Assembly (NCBI RefSeq): GCF_000375405.1
Contig: NZ_AQWS01000003.1
Span: forward strand, 1 to 64,000
Reading direction: 5' to 3'
Source of the DNA: Bacteroides propionicifaciens DSM 19291 = JCM 14649
Lineage (GTDB): Bacteria > Bacteroidota > Bacteroidia > Bacteroidales > Bacteroidaceae
DNA length: 64,000 nt
The number at the start of each line of letters is the position of its first letter. Position 1 is the stretch's first letter. The position numbers were made by a program, and so were the translations under genes. This document shows positions 10,823-20,460 of the stretch, piece after piece. The notes beneath the pieces were generated by a model. The model searched no databases and had not been told where the DNA came from. It saw only the letters and a program-made list of their open reading frames with translations.

Positions 10823-10873
10823 AGCACTTTGGATGCAGTCCATATTTAATTTTATTAAATTAACCAAAGTGCT
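10823..10873 (+). other. long hairpin in the leader of the glutamate-synthase-like gene
   Basis: AGCACTTTGG (10823-10832) pairs exactly with CCAAAGTGCT (10864-10873) around a 31-base AT-rich loop that can itself fold. No T tract follows, so it is not a plain terminator. It ends about 70 bases before the ATG at 10943 and may be a leader RNA structure or a protein-binding palindrome. Confidence 0.45.
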
Positions 10874-10942
10874 ATGTACAGATAGCAATTTAAACCTTAC
10901 TTTTAACTCCTAAACTGTCTAATAAATAATAATTCACTCAAA

Positions 10943-12258
10943 ATGAGCTCTAAGAATATAAGATTTAAAGAAGATGATGCTGGCTACAGCATGAAGGAAG
11001 CAATTAATGAGGCAAAGAGATGCCTAAATTGTAAGAAACCATCCTGCATTAAAGGATGTCCTATAGCCAACGATATTCCCGATTTTATATATCAGTTATC
11101 GATGGGAAATATGGGAGCTGCCATGAAGATCATTAATGAAAAAAGCAATCTACCCGCTATTTGTGGACGAGTATGCCCTCACGAAAAGCAATGTGAAGGT
11201 CACTGCATTTTACAAAAAAAGGGAGAAAGTATTCATATAGGTAAGCTAGAGCGTTTTATTGCTGATTTTGACGCTGATATGGATCTAATCCGAGACCGAC
11301 TCCCTCAGAAAACAAGAGGTAAGGTTGCAGTCATCGGTTCAGGACCTGCAGGGTTAACCGTTGCTGGTGACTTAGCCAGAAGCGGTTTTAATTAACGGTT
11401 GTCGAACGCCAAGGAGAGGCTGGAGGCGTACTTATGTATGGTATACCCGAATACAGACTTCCCAAAAAAGTAGTTCGTAAAGAGATTAAAAAAATAGAAA
11501 ACCTGGGAGTAACCTTCCTTACCAACCAAGCCGTGGGCGAAGACTTAACTGTCGATACACTTTTCGATCAAGGCTACGACGCTGTGTTTATTGGTTCGGG
11601 AACTGCTATTCCTAAAGCACTAGATATTCCTGGAAGCAAATTAAAGGGTATCCTACAATCTTCCTATTTCCTGCGAATGGCTAGCCTATATAGTACAGGC
11701 AATGTCGAGAGAGATGAGGTGCCTGCACGTGAAGGTGAACATATCGGTATTGTTGGTTGTGGCAATGTAGCTATGGATGCTGCAAGAACTGCTATCCGCA
11801 TGGGGGCAAAAAAAGTCACAATAATATCTAATGAGACCATAGACAAGATGCCAGCAAATCAATTTGAATATGATTTTGCTGTAAAGGAAGGAGCTAATTT
11901 TCTTTGGCAGACAGATACTCGAGAGTTTATCAGTGATGAATCTTCGGAATACGTTGGAGGTATTCGCGCCAACACACCTGAGGGAGAAAAAATATACAAG
12001 TTCGACCGCATCCTACTGGCTATAGGGTCTAGACCTGCTAACAAAATTGTATCCACTACAACTGGCATCGACGTAGATGACACAGGTTATGTTATCGCCA
12101 AAGAGAAACCCTACGGAATGACAACACGTAAAGGGGTCTTTGCAGGAGGTGATGTAGTGCACCAACCGCAAACCGTGGTTTTGGCCATGAAAGATGCAAA
12201 ACTAGTTGCTAGTGGCATTGCTCAATATGTAGATGCAGTAAAACTTCTTAAAGACTAA
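10943..12258 (+). pseudogene. gltA: NADPH-dependent glutamate synthase / NfnL-like flavoprotein, split by a one-base frameshift
   Basis: Two adjacent frames together make one glutamate-synthase small-subunit-like protein (about 438 residues). The first half (10943-11395) has the N-terminal Fe-S region with CLNCKKPSCIKGCP and CGRVCPHEKQCEGHC and the FAD-binding VAVIGSGPAGL, then stops at TAA (11393-11395). The second frame continues exactly where the family would, with VVERQGEAGG, MYGIPEYRLPKK, a second nucleotide fold (IGIVGCGNVAMDAA) and the closing GVFAGGDVV. One extra base just before position 11393 would restore a continuous reading (SGFN-V-TVVERQ). The family transfers electrons from NAD(P)H via Fe-S and FAD, in glutamate synthesis or electron bifurcation. 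No NfnS or large glutamate synthase subunit is adjacent. It could be a true mutation, a sequencing or assembly error, or two expressed fragments. Confidence 0.85.
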
Positions 12259-12278
12259 AAAGACTATCAAAATAAATA

Positions 12279-12317
12279 AAACAGATTTGAGCTTATAAAC
12301 TCAAATCTGTTTTTTTG
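12279..12317 (+). terminator. intrinsic terminator after the glutamate-synthase-like gene
   Basis: ACAGATTTGAG (12281-12291) pairs with CTCAAATCTGT (12300-12310) around an 8-base loop, followed by seven T. Strong. Confidence 0.92.
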
Positions 12318-12480
12318 TTTATACGCGCCCACATAAAACCATTAGGGTGAAAATTAGGTACCAGTAGGTCATCGCCAGTAAACGAGTAGCTCGCTCAAGT
12401 TTGATGAACCTTTAATTGATTTCCACGTTAAATAGCAGTAAATTTGATTAGTTAGTTGAAACTATTTATAGAGAATATTA

Positions 12481-13137
12481 ATGACAAAAAAAGAAAGATA
12501 TAAGAACGTTATAGATTGGTTCCTGGAACATATGCCGGTAGCAGAGACCGAACTGCACTATTCGAACCCCTACGAGCTATTAGTGGCGGTCATACTTTCG
12601 GCTCAATGCACCGACAAACGGGTTAACATGGAAACACCAGCCCTGTTTATGGATTTCCCTACCCCTGAGGCACTAGCAAGTACAACTCCTGATGTTATAT
12701 TTGAATATATCAAGAGCATCTCTTTCCCCAACAACAAAGCTAAACACTTGGTCGGCATGGCAAAAATGCTTGCAGAAGACTATAATAGTCAGGTACCCGG
12801 TGAGATGAAAGAACTGATAAAATTACCTGGTGTAGGACGCAAAACTGCCAACGTTATTTTGTCAGTTGTTTTCGACAAACCAGCTATGGCAGTTGACACT
12901 CACGTTTTTAGGGTAGCCAATCGCATTGGTCTGACGAACAACTCAAAGACTCCCCTAGAAACAGAGAAGGAGCTCGTTAAACACATCCCAACCGAATATA
13001 TTGCAACAGCACACCACTGGCTTATCCTTCACGGACGCTATACTTGCCAAGCACGTAAACCCAAATGCGAAAGCTGTGGTTTAAAGTTATACTGTAAGTA
13101 TTTTTCTAAAAAATATAAGCCAAGTTTAATTTCCTAA
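12481..13137 (+). CDS. nth: endonuclease III
   Basis: DNA glycosylase/AP lyase that removes oxidised pyrimidines in base excision repair. At 218 residues it has the usual size. The helix-hairpin-helix LPGVGRKTANVIL includes catalytic Lys121, and Asp139 lies in VDTHVFRV. The C-terminal Cys cluster CQARKPKCESCGLKLYC has the spacing that holds the 4Fe-4S cluster. The ATG is preceded by a 220-base gap containing the upstream terminator, so it is a separate transcription unit. pgk follows after 118 bases behind its own -7 box. Confidence 0.97.
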   Translation: MTKKERYKNVIDWFLEHMPVAETELHYSNPYELLVAVILSAQCTDKRVNMETPALFMDFPTPEALASTTPDVIFEYIKSISFPNNKAKHLVGMAKMLAEDYNSQVPGEMKELIKLPGVGRKTANVILSVVFDKPAMAVDTHVFRVANRIGLTNNSKTPLETEKELVKHIPTEYIATAHHWLILHGRYTCQARKPKCESCGLKLYCKYFSKKYKPSLIS

Positions 13138-13189
13138 AACCAAAGTTATATTTTAAGTGTTTAATTTAAGGAAAAAAAGAAATAAATAC

Positions 13190-13197
13190 TAACTTTG
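13190..13197 (+). promoter_or_regulatory. candidate -7 box for pgk
   Basis: TAACTTTG followed by C, an exact TAnnTTTG match, 58 bases upstream of the ATG. Confidence 0.5.
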
Positions 13198-13255
13198 CAA
13201 GCATTAAATAGAGATAAAATTATCATTTATATATTAACTTTTTTAATAGAGTATT

Positions 13256-14515
13256 ATGCAATCAATCGAAAAATTCAACTTTGCTGGTAAAAGAGCATTT
13301 GTTAGAGTGGATTTCAACGTGCCATTGGATGAAAATTTCAATATTACAGACGATACACGTATGCGTGCAGCATTACCCACTTTGAAAAAAATATTAGCCG
13401 ACGGCGGTAGTGTAATTATTGGTTCACACCTTGGTCGCCCTAAAGGTCCTGCAGATAAGTTTTCATTGAAACATATCACAAAACACCTTTCCGAATTACT
13501 TGGTGGTACAGAAGTTCTATTTGCTAACGACTGTATGGGCAAAGAAGCTGAAGAAAAAACAGCAGCTCTTAAACCAGGTGAAGTTCTTGTTCTAGAAAAC
13601 CTACGTTTCTACGAAGAAGAGCAAGGCAAACCTTTCTTGGCTGATGATGCTACTGACGAAGAAAAAGCTGCTGCTAAAAAAGCTGTTAAAACAAAACAAG
13701 CAGACTTTACTAAGAAACTAGCTTCATACGCTGATTGCTATGTTAACGACGCATTTGGTACTGCTCACCGTGCCCATGCTTCTACAGCATTAATTGCAGA
13801 CTACTTCGATGTAGATAGCAAAATGTTTGGTTACCTAATGGAAAAAGAGGTAAAGGCTGTTGAGAAAGTTATGAAAGATATCAAAAGACCATTTACAGCT
13901 ATCATGGGTGGGTCTAAGGTTTCTTCAAAAATCGAGATCATCGAAAACCTATTAAATAAGGTAGACAACTTGATTATTACTGGTGGTATGGCATTTACTT
14001 TTGCTAAAGCGCAAGGCGGTAAAATCGGTAATTCTCTATGTGAAGACGATAAACTAGACCTAGCACGTAGCATTGAAGCTAAAGCAAAAGCTAATGGCGT
14101 AAACCTAATACTTCCTGTTGATGCTAAGATTGCTGATAAGTTCGCAAACGACGCAAATACACAGATCGTATCAATCAATGAAATTCCTGACGGTTGGAGT
14201 GGTCTTGATGTGGGTCCTGAAACAGAAAAAATCTATGCTGAAGTGATCAAAAACTCAAAAACTATTCTTTGGAATGGTCCTACAGGAGTTTTCGAATTTG
14301 ACAATTTTTCACACGGATCTCAAGCTCTAGGTGAAGCTATTGTTGAAGCAACTAAGAAAGGTGCTTTCTCTCTTGTTGGTGGTGGTGACTCAGTTGCATG
14401 TGTCAATAAATTTGGCCTTGCAAATGGTGTATCATACGTATCAACGGGTGGTGGTGCACTTTTGGAGGCAATCGAAGGAAAGGTTCTTCCTGGAATTGCA
14501 GCTATCGAAAAGTAA
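13256..14515 (+). CDS. pgk: phosphoglycerate kinase
   Basis: Transfers phosphate from 1,3-bisphosphoglycerate to ADP in glycolysis. 419 residues, slightly longer than the classical 390-400 because of an Ala/Lys-rich insertion near residues 125-150 ([15 protein letters not shown]) that is usual in Bacteroidota. Substrate-binding motifs RVDFNVPLD and GSHLGRPKG are in the N-lobe, MGGSKVSSK at the domain junction, and nucleotide-binding [15 protein letters not shown] in the C-lobe. Codon choice looks more restricted than in neighbours, as expected for a highly expressed gene. It has its own promoter and a strong terminator. Confidence 0.98.
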   Translation: MQSIEKFNFAGKRAFVRVDFNVPLDENFNITDDTRMRAALPTLKKILADGGSVIIGSHLGRPKGPADKFSLKHITKHLSELLGGTEVLFANDCMGKEAEEKTAALKPGEVLVLENLRFYEEEQGKPFLADDATDEEKAAAKKAVKTKQADFTKKLASYADCYVNDAFGTAHRAHASTALIADYFDVDSKMFGYLMEKEVKAVEKVMKDIKRPFTAIMGGSKVSSKIEIIENLLNKVDNLIITGGMAFTFAKAQGGKIGNSLCEDDKLDLARSIEAKAKANGVNLILPVDAKIADKFANDANTQIVSINEIPDGWSGLDVGPETEKIYAEVIKNSKTILWNGPTGVFEFDNFSHGSQALGEAIVEATKKGAFSLVGGGDSVACVNKFGLANGVSYVSTGGGALLEAIEGKVLPGIAAIEK

Positions 14516-14532
14516 ATATTTCTTAAATATAT

Positions 14533-14563
14533 AAGGCAACTCTGAAAAAGAGTTGCCTTTTTT
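14533..14563 (+). terminator. intrinsic terminator after pgk
   Basis: AAGGCAACTCT (14533-14543) pairs with AGAGTTGCCTT (14549-14559) with a GAAAA loop and a TTTTTT tail. Confidence 0.93.
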
Positions 14564-14618
14564 GTTTAAGAAATGCAAATTTTAGTTTAAATTTATCTCA
14601 ACTAATTATTTATATATT

Positions 14619-15683
14619 ATGAAACGATTATCCACTCTGGGACTTAGCCTTTTTCTGGCTACAGGTATCTATGCCCAAAACTTTGGTGAAGTAGTAAATA
14701 CTGTAGCTGAGCGCTTAACGTTTTCGGGCTATGCGCAAGCAGGTTATAAATACACCAACCGCTACGAAAAAGAGAATAGTTTTGAATTGACCCGAATTTC
14801 ATTATGTCTTAATGCACAGATTACACACAACATCTCCGCAACCATTGACATTGACCCCAAAAATGGTAAAGCGAATGATTTCTACGCGAACTATGCAATG
14901 TTGCCTTATCTGAAAGTTAAATTTGGACAATTCAAGAATCCCTACTCATTTGAAAATCAACTTTCAGCTTCGGTAATAAACCTCATTAATGGAGGATCAC
15001 AGGCCGTACGTTACTTAACCTCATCAGATGGTAGTGATATTCTTAATTCTAGCAATGGAGGACGTGATATTGGTCTTATGATTTATGGAGACTTTCTCTA
15101 TGGTGTATTCAATTATGGTCTTGCCATAATGAATGGTCAAGGCTATAATGTGACTGACCGCAACAACCACAAAGACTTCATTGGTAGCCTAAATATGAAC
15201 TTAGGAGATAATCTGACTCTTGGTGGTTCGTTCATTTTGGGTAAAGGAAATGCCGTTAAAGCCAATCCTGCTTTAGGAGTTGAAGAAGATGATAACTACA
15301 CGAGAAACCGCTGGGCTGCTGGTATCAAATACAAATCAGACCTATTTAGTTTAACCTCAGAGTATTTAGCTGGAAAAGATAATAAATACAAAAGTCGTGG
15401 TTGCTATGTTACTTCAGCATTCCATATAACATCAAAGCTTGATGCTATTCTCTCTTACGACTACTTCAATACAAGAGATTTTACAGCCGAGTATTCGGGT
15501 GAAGCTAAACCCGAAAACACTTTTGATGACACACTACGTGGAGAAATCCAAAACAACTACATCGCAGGTTTACAATATTGGTTCTATCCTAAATGTAGAG
15601 TACAAGTACAATACCTATACAATCAGTGTCACGTTGAGAAGAATGGTTCAGCTCTAATGGCACAACTTCAAATCGGATTTTAA
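14619..15683 (+). CDS. OprO/OprP-type porin
   Basis: 354 residues with a signal peptide (MKRLSTLGLSLFLATGIYA, cleaved before QNF). The mature chain is made of alternating beta strands with typical porin turns: GYAQAGYKYTNR, KFGQFKNPYSFEN, GRDIGLMIYG, FHITSKLDAILSYDYF, and a terminal Phe (QLQIGF). The FGQFKxP motif is characteristic of the phosphate-selective porin O/P family. In Bacteroidota such porins are rarely phosphate-specific and the solute cannot be told here. The glutaminase gene starts 28 bases after its stop, so the two are probably co-transcribed, which hints at glutamine or glutamate as the solute (inference). Confidence 0.85.
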   Translation: MKRLSTLGLSLFLATGIYAQNFGEVVNTVAERLTFSGYAQAGYKYTNRYEKENSFELTRISLCLNAQITHNISATIDIDPKNGKANDFYANYAMLPYLKVKFGQFKNPYSFENQLSASVINLINGGSQAVRYLTSSDGSDILNSSNGGRDIGLMIYGDFLYGVFNYGLAIMNGQGYNVTDRNNHKDFIGSLNMNLGDNLTLGGSFILGKGNAVKANPALGVEEDDNYTRNRWAAGIKYKSDLFSLTSEYLAGKDNKYKSRGCYVTSAFHITSKLDAILSYDYFNTRDFTAEYSGEAKPENTFDDTLRGEIQNNYIAGLQYWFYPKCRVQVQYLYNQCHVEKNGSALMAQLQIGF

Positions 15684-15711
15684 GAATAAAAATAGCATAG
15701 CATTTATCAAA

Positions 15712-16626
15712 ATGGGTTATCAAGAAATCCTTCAATATATTTATAACGAAACTCTACAGTTATCACATATAGGTGAACCTGCATCGTATATTCCTGAACT
15801 TAGGAAAGTTAATCCCAATCAATACGGGATCTGCCTTAAGACTTTAGAAGGGAAGACATACTGTGTAGGGGATAGTCAAGAGGCCTTTGCTATACAAAGT
15901 ATAGCAAAGGTTTTTGCCTTAGCTATGGCCTTTCATATCAAAGGGGAACGTTTATGGGAAAGAGTTGGTGTTGAACCTTCTGGAAGCGCATTTAACTCAG
16001 TAATCCAACTAGAGATGGAAAAAGGTATTCCGCGTAATCCACTTATCAATGCTGGAGCCTTAGTAATCTCGGATATCCTACTTTCTGAACTCGATTATCC
16101 CGAAGAACAGTTTCTTAAGTTTGTACAAGAACTTTGTGGCGACTCAGACATCCGATATAACGAGAGTATGGCTGTTTCGGAGCGTGAAAATGGTTTTTTA
16201 AACGCTGCTATAGCCAATATGCTAAAGTACTATGGTAATATTGAAAACGATATAGAACGCGTGCTTCGCTTCTATTTCCGTCAATGCTCGCTGACCATGA
16301 ATTGCCAACAACTTGCTTCAGCGTTCATGGCATTTGCCAACCATAAAAAGAAATTTGAATACTTTCAAACTAGCCTAACTGGCTCTCAAGTTAAACGTAT
16401 AAATGCTATTATGCAGACATGCGGCTTTTACGATGAAGCTGGAGATTTTAGTTTCAAGGTTGGACTTCCTGGCAAAAGTGGAGTTGGTGGAGGAATAGCT
16501 GCTATTTGTCCACGTAAATATGCCATTGCTGTCTGGAGCCCAAGGCTAAATAAAAAAGGGAACTCAGTTATGGGAATGAAAGCGCTCGAACTACTAACTA
16601 CAAAAACCGAAGAAAGTATTTTCTAA
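15712..16626 (+). CDS. glsA: glutaminase
   Basis: Hydrolyses glutamine to glutamate and ammonia in the cytoplasm. 304 residues, the normal bacterial GlsA length, with a serine beta-lactamase-like fold. The catalytic Ser63 and Lys66 are in QSIAKVF; downstream family motifs are NPLINAGA, YNESMAVSERENG and GLPGKSGVGGGI. It follows the porin gene closely and ends in a hairpin. In gut Bacteroides glutaminase often sits with a glutamate decarboxylase/antiporter acid-resistance set; neither gadB nor gadC is here, so a nitrogen or ammonia role is as likely. Confidence 0.95.
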   Translation: MGYQEILQYIYNETLQLSHIGEPASYIPELRKVNPNQYGICLKTLEGKTYCVGDSQEAFAIQSIAKVFALAMAFHIKGERLWERVGVEPSGSAFNSVIQLEMEKGIPRNPLINAGALVISDILLSELDYPEEQFLKFVQELCGDSDIRYNESMAVSERENGFLNAAIANMLKYYGNIENDIERVLRFYFRQCSLTMNCQQLASAFMAFANHKKKFEYFQTSLTGSQVKRINAIMQTCGFYDEAGDFSFKVGLPGKSGVGGGIAAICPRKYAIAVWSPRLNKKGNSVMGMKALELLTTKTEESIF

Positions 16627-16658
16627 GCGAACATTTTCACTTTTTACAAAGTTATAGG

Positions 16659-16695
16659 TAGGGTACACAAAAATATTTTGATGTACCCTATTCTT
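16659..16695 (+). terminator. hairpin terminator after glsA
   Basis: TAGGGTAC (16659-16666) pairs with GTACCCTA (16683-16690), with an inner CAAAA/TTTTG stem. The tail is TTCTTATT, only moderately T-rich. Confidence 0.65.
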
Positions 16696-16768
16696 ATTAT
16701 AAATATCGCTAAATACTATGAGTTAAATTACGATATTTACAAACTGAGTTAAAACTAAAGACTAAATC

Positions 16769-17350
16769 ATGAAAGAAAATATATATCTATTTTTTGATAC
16801 CGAAACCACTGGCCTACCACTAAACTATAATGCTCCTGCCTCCGATCTAAATAATTGGCCAAGACTTGTACAGCTAGCCTATGCACTACATCGTGAAGAC
16901 GGTAGTGAGATTCTCCAAGTAAATCAAATTATAAAACCTGAAGGCTTTACAATCCCTCCCGAGGTGAGTAAAGTACACGGAATAACAACCGAAAAAGCTA
17001 TAACAAGTGGAGTAGATCTAAAATTAGCTTTAGCACAATTTACAAATGCCCTAAAGCAAGCAGACTACTTAGTTGCACATAATATAGCTTTCGACGAAAA
17101 GATTATGGGTGCAGAACTTCTTAGAAATGGTATGCAAGATCTCTTTGAGAATGCTACTAAAATATGCACAATGAAATCGAGCACAGACTATTGTAAAATC
17201 AAAGGTCCTTATGGTTATAAATGGCCTACGCTACAGCAACTACACTCAACTCTCTTTGGGCTGGGTTTTGGTAACGCCCACAACGCTTCTGCTGATGTAG
17301 AAGCAACTGTAAAATGCTTCTTTGAACTCAAAAGCTTAGGTGAAATCTAA
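16769..17350 (+). CDS. DEDDh 3'-5' exonuclease (DnaQ-like)
   Basis: 193 residues, a stand-alone exonuclease domain. Exo I is FFDTETTGLP (Asp10, Glu12), Exo II is in LVAHNIAFDEK, and Exo III-epsilon is HNASADVEATVKCF with the His and Asp of the DEDDh class. It could proofread, trim nucleic acids or degrade RNA; no polymerase domain is attached, and no partner gene is close enough to decide. The family is certain, the substrate is not. Confidence 0.9.
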   Translation: MKENIYLFFDTETTGLPLNYNAPASDLNNWPRLVQLAYALHREDGSEILQVNQIIKPEGFTIPPEVSKVHGITTEKAITSGVDLKLALAQFTNALKQADYLVAHNIAFDEKIMGAELLRNGMQDLFENATKICTMKSSTDYCKIKGPYGYKWPTLQQLHSTLFGLGFGNAHNASADVEATVKCFFELKSLGEI

Positions 17351-17666
17351 ATTACTGACACAGATGGCACACTCTTTAGAGTTTCTAAATTATCTGCCTT
17401 CGGTATAATTTCACGTCAGCCGGACAATTGTCAACCACTAAAACTACTCATAAGGAGCTATAAAGAGCAATGAGAGAGTCATTTTCAAATGAGAATGGAT
17501 GAATTACTTAAAAGCAAGTGAGAATTGTAAAATATTCACTATACTATTACTATAGACATTCTGAATGTCATAGATTGAGTAAAATCAATTATGGCATTGT
17601 ATTTGTTACTATATAATAGGAATAAAGACGACAACTAAGAAAAGCTAAAGACTAAGATTTAAGAGC
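17351..17666. other. gene-free gap before the TPR protein
   Basis: 316 bases with no convincing coding frame. A small inverted repeat GACATTCTGAATGTC is present around 17556-17570. No clear -7 box or terminator is seen. Confidence 0.5.
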
Positions 17667-19847
17667 ATGGAAGTAAAGATATTGAACGAAAAACAACAAT
17701 TTATTTTATCTCTTTTGCAAGGGAGACGACTTAAAGAAGCTGTTGATGAACTGGAGCGTATTTTCTGGAATAAACCAGAGACAGAAATTAATACTATCAA
17801 AACTACATATGAGTATATGCTAAAATATATGCTTGATGGTGTCAAAGATCCCGAAAGATATAAACTACACGATAAACTTATTCAAGAAACACTTGAACTA
17901 AGCGACAAGTATTTTATCGAAGCTTTTGATGGAATTTCAAACAGAATTTACCACCAACGTAGAAGAACGGATAAACCCCGACTAGACAATGTTACCTATG
18001 GCAGTCTTTTGGCTACTCTAGAAGGTTTTAACGACGAATTAGCCGTAAGTAATTTGGTCGAGGATAAAGAAAACATCAACCATGTACTTGCTCGACACGA
18101 AAAAGCCCTGGCTGATTTATTCCCTAAAGCGTGGCTTTCGAACTCTTGGACGCTTGCTGAAAGAGAAGAGGCAAACCAGTTTTTAGAATCTAAATTACTG
18201 AGCGAAAACGATCTTTCTCTTTTTATAAGTGCTGTTACTCTTGGTCTTTTGTCTTTATTTGATGCTAGGAAATTTGCATGGCTCATAGAAGCCTACAAAA
18301 AAAACTTTGTATTTGCTAGTCCCCGTGCTCTAGTGGGTTTAGTTATGGTTATCAACCATCAAAAGAACCGATTAGCCTACTACCCTGAGCTAAATGCTCA
18401 ACTTTCGTTCCTATTCGAAGATAAAAAAACAACAGACTTAGTTAACGACATCTATCTGCAATTCTTACAAAGCCAAGAAACCGAGAAGATAGATAAGAAG
18501 ATGCGTGAAGAGATCATCCCTGAAATGATGAAGAATGCTTCAAGCATGCAAGACCTAAAACTTGGCTTCGAAGAGGCAGAAGACGAAGAGGGTCATAACC
18601 CTGATTGGCAAGAAGCAATGGAAAAATCGGGTATGGGTGATAAAATCAGAGAAATCAATGAGCTGCAAATGCAAGGAGCTGATGTTTATATGAGCTCTTT
18701 CTCAACACTAAAAGGCTACCCCTTTTTCTACTCTATCCAAAACTGGTTTTACCCCTTTGAAAAGCGTCACTCAACCGTTTATTATGAGTTTGGCGACCAA
18801 GACGAAAAAGGTTCTATTGTCGATCTGATCTTGAATTCGGGACTATTTTGCAACAGTGATAAGTATTCGCTATGCTTTACGTTTCAACATATCCCTAAAT
18901 CTCAAAGAGATGCTATGCTAAGTCAGCTAACCGAACAACAAATGGGAGGACTTGAGGAGGAGCAAAAGATGGCTAAACTCCAAGAGCTTACCGAAAAACC
19001 TAGTGTGATAACTAACCAATACGTACACGACCTTTATCGATTCTTTAAGCTCTTTAGATTCAAGAACGACTTTCCCGATATATTTAGCTCACATATTAAT
19101 TTCCACGAGATAGAGCAATTTGACTTTATAAAGAAAGATTCGGGTTACTTAAACGATCTAGCTAAGGTATTCTTGAAGAATGAGCATTATGAGCGAGCAA
19201 TTGAGATGTATGAATTACTCAAAGACAATAAGAATGTCAGCTTTGAACTCTTTCAGAAGAAAGGATACTGCTACCAAATGACTAATCAGTACGAGTTAGC
19301 TATCGAATCTTATATTAAAGCGGACACCTTAAAGCCGGATAATGTTTGGACAAACCGACACCTGGCTTATTCCTATCGAGCTAGTGGTGAGCATGAGAAA
19401 GCCTTGTTTTATTATTTGGCAGTAGAGAAAGCACAACCCAATAACCTTTCAATACTTTTCTACATCGGGATGTGTTATACAGCTATGGGGAAATACGAAG
19501 AGGCGCTACAATACTTCTTTAAGATGGACTTCCTAAAGCAGAACAGCAAAAGAGCTTGGCGAGCTATCGGTTGGTGCTCGTTCATCTCGGGCAAACTAGA
19601 GCAATCTCAAAACTATTACATGAAGGTACTCGAAAACAAACCCTCCGCCATCGATTACCTAAATGCAGGCCATGTAGAATGGAGTTTAGGCAATATTAAA
19701 CAAGCTGTTGCAATGTACAATCAAGCTTTGAGCTTATATCAAGATAAAGACAAATTTATCGAACTACTCTTGAAAGATAAACCTCATTTAATAGAGCAAG
19801 GAATACCCCAGAGAGATATTCCATTGCTTATTGACTTATTAAATTAG
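17667..19847 (+). CDS. large cytoplasmic TPR-repeat protein
   Basis: 726 residues, no signal peptide. The first 480 or so residues are mostly alpha-helical with no recognised catalytic motif. From about 500 onward there are at least five tetratricopeptide repeats, recognisable by helices such as EHYERAIEMYELLKDNK, NQYELAIESYIKADTLKPDN, GEHEKALFYYLAVEKAQPNN, GKYEEALQYFFKMDFLKQNS and GNIKQAVAMYNQALSLYQDK. TPRs bind partner proteins. Such proteins are common in Bacteroidales and have no assigned role; the neighbouring genes do not suggest one. It converges on the maf operon with only 19 bases between the stops. Confidence 0.8.
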   Translation: MEVKILNEKQQFILSLLQGRRLKEAVDELERIFWNKPETEINTIKTTYEYMLKYMLDGVKDPERYKLHDKLIQETLELSDKYFIEAFDGISNRIYHQRRRTDKPRLDNVTYGSLLATLEGFNDELAVSNLVEDKENINHVLARHEKALADLFPKAWLSNSWTLAEREEANQFLESKLLSENDLSLFISAVTLGLLSLFDARKFAWLIEAYKKNFVFASPRALVGLVMVINHQKNRLAYYPELNAQLSFLFEDKKTTDLVNDIYLQFLQSQETEKIDKKMREEIIPEMMKNASSMQDLKLGFEEAEDEEGHNPDWQEAMEKSGMGDKIREINELQMQGADVYMSSFSTLKGYPFFYSIQNWFYPFEKRHSTVYYEFGDQDEKGSIVDLILNSGLFCNSDKYSLCFTFQHIPKSQRDAMLSQLTEQQMGGLEEEQKMAKLQELTEKPSVITNQYVHDLYRFFKLFRFKNDFPDIFSSHINFHEIEQFDFIKKDSGYLNDLAKVFLKNEHYERAIEMYELLKDNKNVSFELFQKKGYCYQMTNQYELAIESYIKADTLKPDNVWTNRHLAYSYRASGEHEKALFYYLAVEKAQPNNLSILFYIGMCYTAMGKYEEALQYFFKMDFLKQNSKRAWRAIGWCSFISGKLEQSQNYYMKVLENKPSAIDYLNAGHVEWSLGNIKQAVAMYNQALSLYQDKDKFIELLLKDKPHLIEQGIPQRDIPLLIDLLN

Positions 19848-19866
19848 CAGAATAAAGTAATTAACT

Positions 19867-20448
19867 TTACACTTTTAATAGCTCCCTGTACAGTCTCTGT
19901 ATGGGGAGTCCCATTACATTAAAATAGCTTCCTGCCATTGATTCTACAGCTACAAAACCAATCCATTCTTGGATTCCATAGGCTCCTGCTTTGTCATAAG
20001 GTGCAAAAGTGTCAATATAATAGTTTATTTCACTCTCGCTCAACTTAGAAAACGTAACCTCTGTTTTAGAGTCGAACAAGATTGTTTTCTCCTTGGTCAC
20101 TATACAAACACCTGTAACTACCTCATGTGTAATACCCGACAACAAACTCAGCATACGCTGTGCATCAACTCTATCTTTGGGCTTACCCAAGATTTCGTCA
20201 TTTGCGACAACCACAGTATCCGCTGTAATTAGTAATTCATCCTCCCCTATCAACTCTTTATAAGCATCAGCCTTTTTTTGAGCTATATGCTTTGCCACAT
20301 CTACTGGAGCCAGAGTTAAAGGATAAGACTCATCAACATTCTCTAGGGTTTTAATAGTAAAATCTATCCCCAACCCCTTGAGTAGTTCGTGACGACGAGG
20401 TGAATTTGAAGCAAGGGTTATTTTGTAATTTCTTAGATTTTCTAACAT
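19867..20448 (-). CDS. maf: Maf-family nucleotide pyrophosphatase
   Basis: 193 residues, full length. It starts with the Maf signature LASNSPRRHELLKGLG, followed by TADTVV, GKPKDRVDAQRML and the closing GAYGIQEW. Maf proteins hydrolyse non-canonical or modified NTPs (such as dTTP/UTP and modified pyrimidines) to monophosphates, a house-cleaning function, and can affect septation. It is the last gene of a four-gene minus-strand operon, 12 bases behind the KdsC-like phosphatase, a neighbour arrangement that recurs in Bacteroidales. Confidence 0.95.
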   Translation of the reverse strand: MLENLRNYKITLASNSPRRHELLKGLGIDFTIKTLENVDESYPLTLAPVDVAKHIAQKKADAYKELIGEDELLITADTVVVANDEILGKPKDRVDAQRMLSLLSGITHEVVTGVCIVTKEKTILFDSKTEVTFSKLSESEINYYIDTFAPYDKAGAYGIQEWIGFVAVESMAGSYFNVMGLPIQRLYRELLKV

Positions 20449-20460
20449 AATTCTCTTCTA

